Source: Corythucha ciliata
Taxonomy: Eukaryota; Arthropoda; Insecta; Hemiptera; Tingidae
Direction of reading: 5' to 3'
DNA: 64,000 bases
Assembly: GCA_038030265.1 (NCBI GenBank)
Contig: CM075939.1
Span: 30,299,253-30,363,252, forward strand
Shown here one piece after another: positions 59,053 through 64,000 of the stretch (the first letter of the stretch is position 1; every line of letters begins with the position of its first letter). The notes under the pieces were generated by a model. The model was not told the DNA's origin. It worked only from the letters and a program-made list of their open reading frames with translations, and did not search any database. The translations under genes and the position numbers were made by a program.

Positions 59053-59479
59053 GTTGTATGTATTAGTAGGCGAAATTCGAGTAATTGGGTCTGTTGCTGA
59101 CAGGGTTGGAATGTTTAAAACAAGTCGTTTTTTAACACTTGTTTTAAACATGTTTAAAACAAAATGCTCGTGTTTTTTATGATTAAAACATTTGAGCGTT
59201 TAAAACGTTTAAAATTTGTTTTTTTTTAACCATTAAAATCACATAAAATACAGTAAAAAAAATAGCCTTTGGGTCCTCTCACGTCGTCAGAAAAGCCAAC
59301 GTTTCTTAAGAAGTCAGCCAGCCAGTCGAGAGAAAACGGAAGAGGGACAGAGAAGAGGCTGATTCACCTCGATTTGAACGAAAAGCAGTGGACGCTGGAC
59401 GCATTGCAAGTTCTTTCTTCAGCCAGTTTTAAAAATAATTGTCATCTAAAATTTCGTGCAAGGCATTTTCTTTCTCTAA

Positions 59480-59621
59480 GCCGGATACACACATGCGGTA
59501 CTTGCCAAGTAACGGACAACACATTTTTGAAATTCTCAGCTGGTTGGTTTCTAGGCAATTGCTAGAAATTGATTGAATATTTTGAAAGTTGCTTGGCAAG
59601 TACCGCATGTGTGTATCCGGC
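59480..59621. mobile_element. MITE with GCCGGATACACACATGCGG ends
   Basis: GCCGGATACACACATGCGGT is repeated in reverse complement at the right end (ACCGCATGTGTGTATCCGGC), with CTTGCCAAG also paired. TAA/TTA trinucleotides lie outside. Confidence 0.75.
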
Positions 59622-59625
59622 TTAA

Positions 59626-59762
59626 AGGCCCGTTCACTAGCTCTATGTTCGTGTTATGTGGAGCCTACGCAACCGAACAAATTTATTCCCTCGAAAAATG
59701 AAGTATTTTGATAGGTTACATAGACACCACACAACGAAAACATAGAGCTTGTGAACAGGCCT
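59626..59762. mobile_element. 137-bp MITE adjacent to the previous one
   Basis: Ends AGGCCCGTTCACTAGCTCTA and TAGAGCTTGTGAACAGGCCT, with TAA on both sides. Same length and family as 39596-39732. Confidence 0.8.
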
Positions 59763-62073
59763 TAAAAGGAAGGGGAATCAGGCCTGGGGGTCTGTTCTCT
59801 AACAACAAGCAATATTTCTTTTCGCCAGCAATGTGTCTATTTCATTCATTTTTTTAAAGAAAATTAATTAAATAAACATATGACTGCGAAAAAGCTATTG
59901 CTTCGGAGTTAGAGAATAGGCCCTCTGGGCTCGGGTCGACCACATGGGTTTTAAGTTCCGTTTAACACTAAGCTGAGCTTAAGAGCTCAAACCTAAATCA
60001 GAATTTCGAATTTTGAATAGTTGTTCCTGTGTTGCAATTGCTGAAGGTATTGGGTTTCTACCTGAACGCCCATGAAGGCAAAGGTACGCAGTGCGTCCCT
60101 AAAATTCGAATAGTAAAAACTTTAATTTATTTCCTTGCTTTCATGACAACATTTTCAAATATCACCGAGTGTCGGCCCAAACATTCAAGCGCGTTTTCAT
60201 CTTCTCGCCTATCCTCATATAAATCACATCCCTTATCCAAACCCAAATGGACGGGTGTTGCTCAACGAGAGCGATCGAGTGCCACACCGCCCGAGTATGA
60301 CAGGCCTATATGCGTGTTTGCATTCGTAATTTCCACATTGCCGTCAACAAGATGCGGCCAATTTCTAGCCACGAGTACGTATTTTATTTCGCTGCATGCG
60401 GAATTTACAATCCTCATGCACACACTTCACTGTGACACTTGAGCGGACATCTGGGATCATTTTCTACTTCGCGCTAATCCTAGTTGTCAGCAAAATACCG
60501 AATATTGTTAGTATGAAACAGTTTTTATTTTTAAATAGCTGTTTTAAAACTTGTTTTTAATTGTTTGAAACTCGTTTTTAAACAAATAATTCAAAAGGGT
60601 GTTTTAAACAAAAAAAAAACAAGTTTTAAACTTTAAAAACATTTTGTTTGTTCAAAATAGAAAAAAAATATGTTTTTTAACAATGTCTTGAAGAGGGCGC
60701 TTCAACAAGACAATTGCCCACATTAAACGTTGAAATCAATCAAGGGGTTTTTTAAGGCGAATTTTTACAAATTTTGAGTGGGGGTTTGATTGCGTCAAAG
60801 GGCAGTTAATGAAATGGATGGTGTTGGGAATAGGGGGGAATACGCGTTTTGTGGGGTTTAATTTTTCTTGTTATTTGTAAACAAAACATTTTAGAGTTTC
60901 CTCAAAGGCTTCAAAACTGCACATTGACGTCATTTTTCCCTCGTACCATCCTTCCCCTCCTGAAATACTTTTAAATTTATTTAAAAATCACCAGAAGCAC
61001 CAATCAGTCAGGATCTACTGTTGATATCCTTGTCCGCATGTGTCAATTCACCGGTATGCTTTTCCCCCAAATCGGGCATTCATGCAAGTTTTCCTTTCAC
61101 AGTCGAGAAATAATGAATCGTAATCGTAGTTTCAAGGGATAGTTTTGATCAATAGTCATTTTTACAGTCATTATCCAAAGCACTAACAGCGCTAGCTAAT
61201 TCGACGTACACTGCCTAAATTTCGAATTTATCGGTAGAAAAAGTACAATTGTCGAATAGTCAATAATTATTATCTACCGTAAAAATTATCATTTTTGGTA
61301 TGACAGTCTAATTTTCCGACGTGTACTCAGTCAAAGAAAAATAATTCTTTCTGACGGCAACTTGATCGTTTCCTTGGGCTTGTTTTCCAAGCGTTATGCT
61401 TTCGCCTAAAATCTACATCTCGGGAAAATGACTGACACAATAATAATATCATCTTATTAATTGCACTCCTATTTCGTATACACTACAACTTGAAGAGAAA
61501 TTTGTACGTTTCTGATTTCATTTTTAGAGTATCACGAGACACTGGCTGAGGCATTATCATTATAAGATCACACTTCACTTGTAATAAACTCGCGGGGTAA
61601 AGGGCACTTCTTCTGTCAGTTCTGACTTCTGACTCAAAAAGATACCTAGATGCGAAAATGTTCAAATATCGGGCTTCAAGTAAAAAGTTAGGAAAACGAA
61701 TTCTGGTGTATAGTTTTCGTACTAAAATTTCCCATTTTAAATTTTTCCCCGCGATGTACAGCGCCATCTCTTGTCTCACAGTGATTTTCAAAGCTTCACC
61801 GTCAACAGCCTTAATCATGAATTAACAGAATTATCGCTCCACTCCTTGCTCACTGACTGTTACACAAGTAGACAGATCACGTTTAAAAATGCTTTGTAGA
61901 ATGTACAGAAGTGTTAATGAAAGAAACGATAAAATGCGTCAACTACGTAAATATCCCGTCATTAAAAGAAGAAAAAATTCAACACTACGAAATTAAACTT
62001 AAAACTAAGAAGTTACATCAATTACTTAAATTATACCGAAAACTAAAATGATACTTCTCTTTATGTTTTCCAG
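59763..62073. other. Intron 2, 3' part: no gene seen
   Basis: Contains TTAAAAC/GTTTTAAA-rich stretches at 59120-59230 and 60530-60690. The 137-codon ORF at 60029-60442 starts with GTG and shows no recognisable domain. Confidence 0.45.
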
Positions 62074-62239
62074 GTATGCATAGTGGAAAAGAAAAACAAT
62101 CGTCAAATGTACGCCATGAAGTACATGAACAAAACTCAATGTTGGGAACGAGACAGCCTGAAGAACGTCTTGCGCGAGATCAACATCCTAAAGAGCTTGG
62201 AGCACCCTTTTCTCGTCAATCTTTGGTTCTCTTTTCAAG
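62074..62239 (+). CDS. STK32: STK32-family kinase, exon 3 (ATP lysine and alpha-C)
   Basis: Acceptor TTATGTTTTCCAG ends at 62073, donor GTAAGG begins at 62240. 55 codons plus one base (phase 1): [20 protein letters not shown] continues the glycine loop valine. K50 in YAMKYMNK is the expected ATP-binding lysine and E69 in [20 protein letters not shown] the expected alpha-C glutamate. MKYMNK and [11 protein letters not shown] are typical of STK32. No further kinase exon is visible up to 64000. Confidence 0.93.
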
Positions 62240-62528
62240 GTAAGGCTGTGTAGATGAAAAATGGGTAACTGTGAAAAAGCTGTGCATAATAAGCTCGTGA
62301 GCTCGTGATTGAGGCTACTGGTGACCGTGACTCCATTACTTCCTCCCTTTTTTAACCGCCCTCTTATATTACCATGGGTTTAAAGGCGCGTTTACACGGT
62401 TGAATCTCATTGCTCAATATGATGGAAGACATTTCACTGAATGGCTCGGGCATCACGTTTATTATGGAAATTTGATGGAGCAATATCATTGAAAACATAT
62501 TTCCCCTTTAGCTCTTCCTGCAGTCATT

Positions 62529-62832
62529 AGGTCTGTTCCAACCGTTCCCTTGAGTTTGGAACCGTAACTAACCAATAAAATCTACCAATAAACGCAATGG
62601 ATTTGTTTGTTAATAAGGTCTGTTCCAGCAAGGTGCTTGGAATATGTTATTCGGAGCAGAGATGCCATGGGATCAGCCAACAAAATTAAATACGATTACG
62701 TTTTATTGACTGGTCCCATATAACTCTGCTCCGGACATGCTCCAAACACCTTGCTGGAACAGACCTATTACTACGGTAAAATGGTTCTGGAACGGTTCAG
62801 GGGGAGCTCAATGGGTAGGTTGGAACAAACCT
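62529..62832. mobile_element. MITE with a related MITE nested inside
   Basis: The outer ends are AGGTCTGTTCCAACCGTTCC and GGTTGGAACAAACCT. A second hairpin, AGGTCTGTTCCAGCAAGGTG to CACCTTGCTGGAACAGACCT (62616-62766), lies within. Both belong to a family starting AGGTCTGTTCCA. Confidence 0.75.
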
Positions 62833-62999
62833 ATAATTTCACGTCTGTGTCTATTTTGTTCTCTCTCTCTCGCTCTCTCTCATTCTGTTTATATTTAACC
62901 GTTTTCCTAAATTTTTATTTTTTCTTCCAATCTCCAGTGAGGGACAGCTGCCTGGGATGCCCGGATTGCACCCCTTGGCGACGCCAATGTATGCGTGTG

Positions 63000-63065
63000 A
63001 GGTGCTTATGAAACCTAACAAAACGCTTCATTTTTAGAGGGAATGATTTTGTTTGGTTGCATATT
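63000..63065. repeat. Internal fragment of the AGGCCCGTTCAC MITE family
   Basis: ACGCTTCATTTTTAGAGGGA followed by ATGATTTTGTTTGGTTGCAT matches the centre of 39596-39732. Ends are missing. Confidence 0.5.
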
Positions 63066-63594
63066 GTGTTTGTAGTCCAGTCAATCTAAGGTTTTGAGCG
63101 GAAATAAATAAGGGATTTTGTTTTTTTGCGAGAAAGTGTACGGGAGGGTCCTCTGATCAATGTCTAATAAAGTCCCGAGCTGAATCTTCTGCCACAAGGG
63201 GAGGGAGATGTTTAAAGGTACCCTTTTGTGGTTTTTCGCCTGTATCTCGAAAACAGTGCGCCTTGGACGAAAACTTCTGGATACGGAATAGAAGCTCATT
63301 GAATTCTCTTCAACTTTTACTCTAAACGTTTTTTTAAATTCTTCACAGTTTTCGAGGTGTACGCCACTGAAACGTGACTTTTTTCAAAAAAATGATTTTA
63401 ACCTCAAGTTTTTTAATTGAATTTTAGACGACCCTTGTCTTGGGACTTTTCAAGGGATTACTCCCCCCTCACCGCACCACCCTAGTCACGCCTGTGAATT
63501 TGAGGGGGTGGGGAGGCTGAAAATAAAGAATTAAACTTTATTGAAGTTAAATACTTACTCTTTTTACTTGTTTTGAGTTCCGAGAAAAAATTGC
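63066..63594. other. No gene seen
   Basis: Intron 3 sequence. A minus-strand 72-codon ORF (63081-63299) has no recognised motif. Confidence 0.4.
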
Positions 63595-63668
63595 TCCCAA
63601 GGTGGGATTCGAACCCACGACCTCCTAGTTTCGCGCCAGGCGCTCTCCCACTGAGCTAGCCTGAGAGG
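63595..63668 (-). pseudogene. tRNA-like sequence (degenerate)
   Basis: On the minus strand an A box TAGCTCAGTGGG and B box GGTTCGAATCC are both intact, with paired D, anticodon (CCTGG/CTAGG) and T arms (GTGGG/CCCAC). The seven-base anticodon loop CGCGAAA lacks U33, and the acceptor strands barely pair, so it is unlikely to be functional. It may be a tRNA pseudogene or the head of a SINE. Confidence 0.5.
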
Positions 63669-64000
63669 CTTACGATAAGAGCGAACCCCACCAGAGAGAA
63701 ACTCCCTCCCGGAACTTTTCTCAAACTTTTCATCCTACCTTCTTACCTGTTACCTTAGAGCTGAAAGCGTACATTTATAAGCTGTGAGCATTCAATTTCC
63801 TTCAAAAATATATTCATAAATGTCAATTTATCGGTATACTATACAATAATAAATATAGTTTTGGTTGTTTCAAAAAATAACCCACAAGAATTATTTATCG
63901 AGTTTTATTGACAACTCCTGCTTGAAAAGTAATGAAGAATACCAAGGATGAATGAAAATCCTTCATCCATGACCATGTCATGTTTCATTGATGACATGAA

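Noticed and set aside
60029..60442. 137-codon plus-strand ORF
   Set aside because: Starts with GTG, no recognisable domain and no supporting neighbours. Likely a chance ORF in the intron.

Overview
This is a stretch of animal nuclear DNA, most likely from an insect or other arthropod. The evidence is spliced exons with canonical GT-AG borders, a dense load of Ty3/gypsy, BEL/Pao, Penelope-like, non-LTR, hAT-type and PIF/Harbinger-type elements, and many hairpin MITEs. A hemipteran is plausible, but nothing here fixes the species. The only host gene I can support is on the plus strand: the first three coding exons of an STK32 (YANK) family serine/threonine kinase, at 7502-7584, 23301-23356 and 62074-62239. 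The exons join in frame. They give a myristoylatable N-terminus, the glycine-rich loop, the ATP-binding lysine and the alpha-C region. Intron 1 is about 15.7 kb, intron 2 about 38.7 kb, and the gene runs off the right edge.

Layout. 1-7.5 kb is upstream (or 5'UTR-intron) DNA with a decayed minus-strand Ty3/gypsy element at 1.3-5.5 kb, one LTR of which carries a younger MITE, and a TAA-flanked MITE. Intron 1 (7.6-23.3 kb) holds terminal fragments of Penelope-like elements with hammerhead-like cores, two inverted copies of a 1.1 kb element, a degenerate minisatellite, a second gypsy relic, a Penelope-like RT/endonuclease relic, a non-LTR tail fragment and a 1.4 kb palindrome.

Intron 2 (23.4-62.1 kb) holds, in order: a 2.65 kb head-to-head palindrome; a 2,310-bp tandem duplication carrying unrecognised plus-strand ORFs; a non-LTR RT relic; a further palindrome; a 2.27 kb PIF/Harbinger-type element with a MADF-like relic; an unrecognised 1.3 kb proline-rich/Cys-rich reading region containing an array of hairpins with a constant loop; a nearly full-length but broken BEL/Pao element (45.2-53.1 kb) with three nested insertions; a second minisatellite; a GIN-type integrase relic between direct repeats; and adjacent MITEs. 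The right end has nested MITEs in intron 3 and a degenerate tRNA-like sequence.

Nothing looks like an operon, CRISPR array or prokaryotic locus. The transposon genes are relics with stops and frameshifts. Where insertions are nested they give a relative order: BEL/Pao before hAT, BEL/Pao before the Harbinger-type MITE, and gypsy before its MITE. The features I think most deserve follow-up are the hairpin array at 44.4-44.7 kb with its surrounding ORF, and the unidentified 2.3 kb tandem unit.
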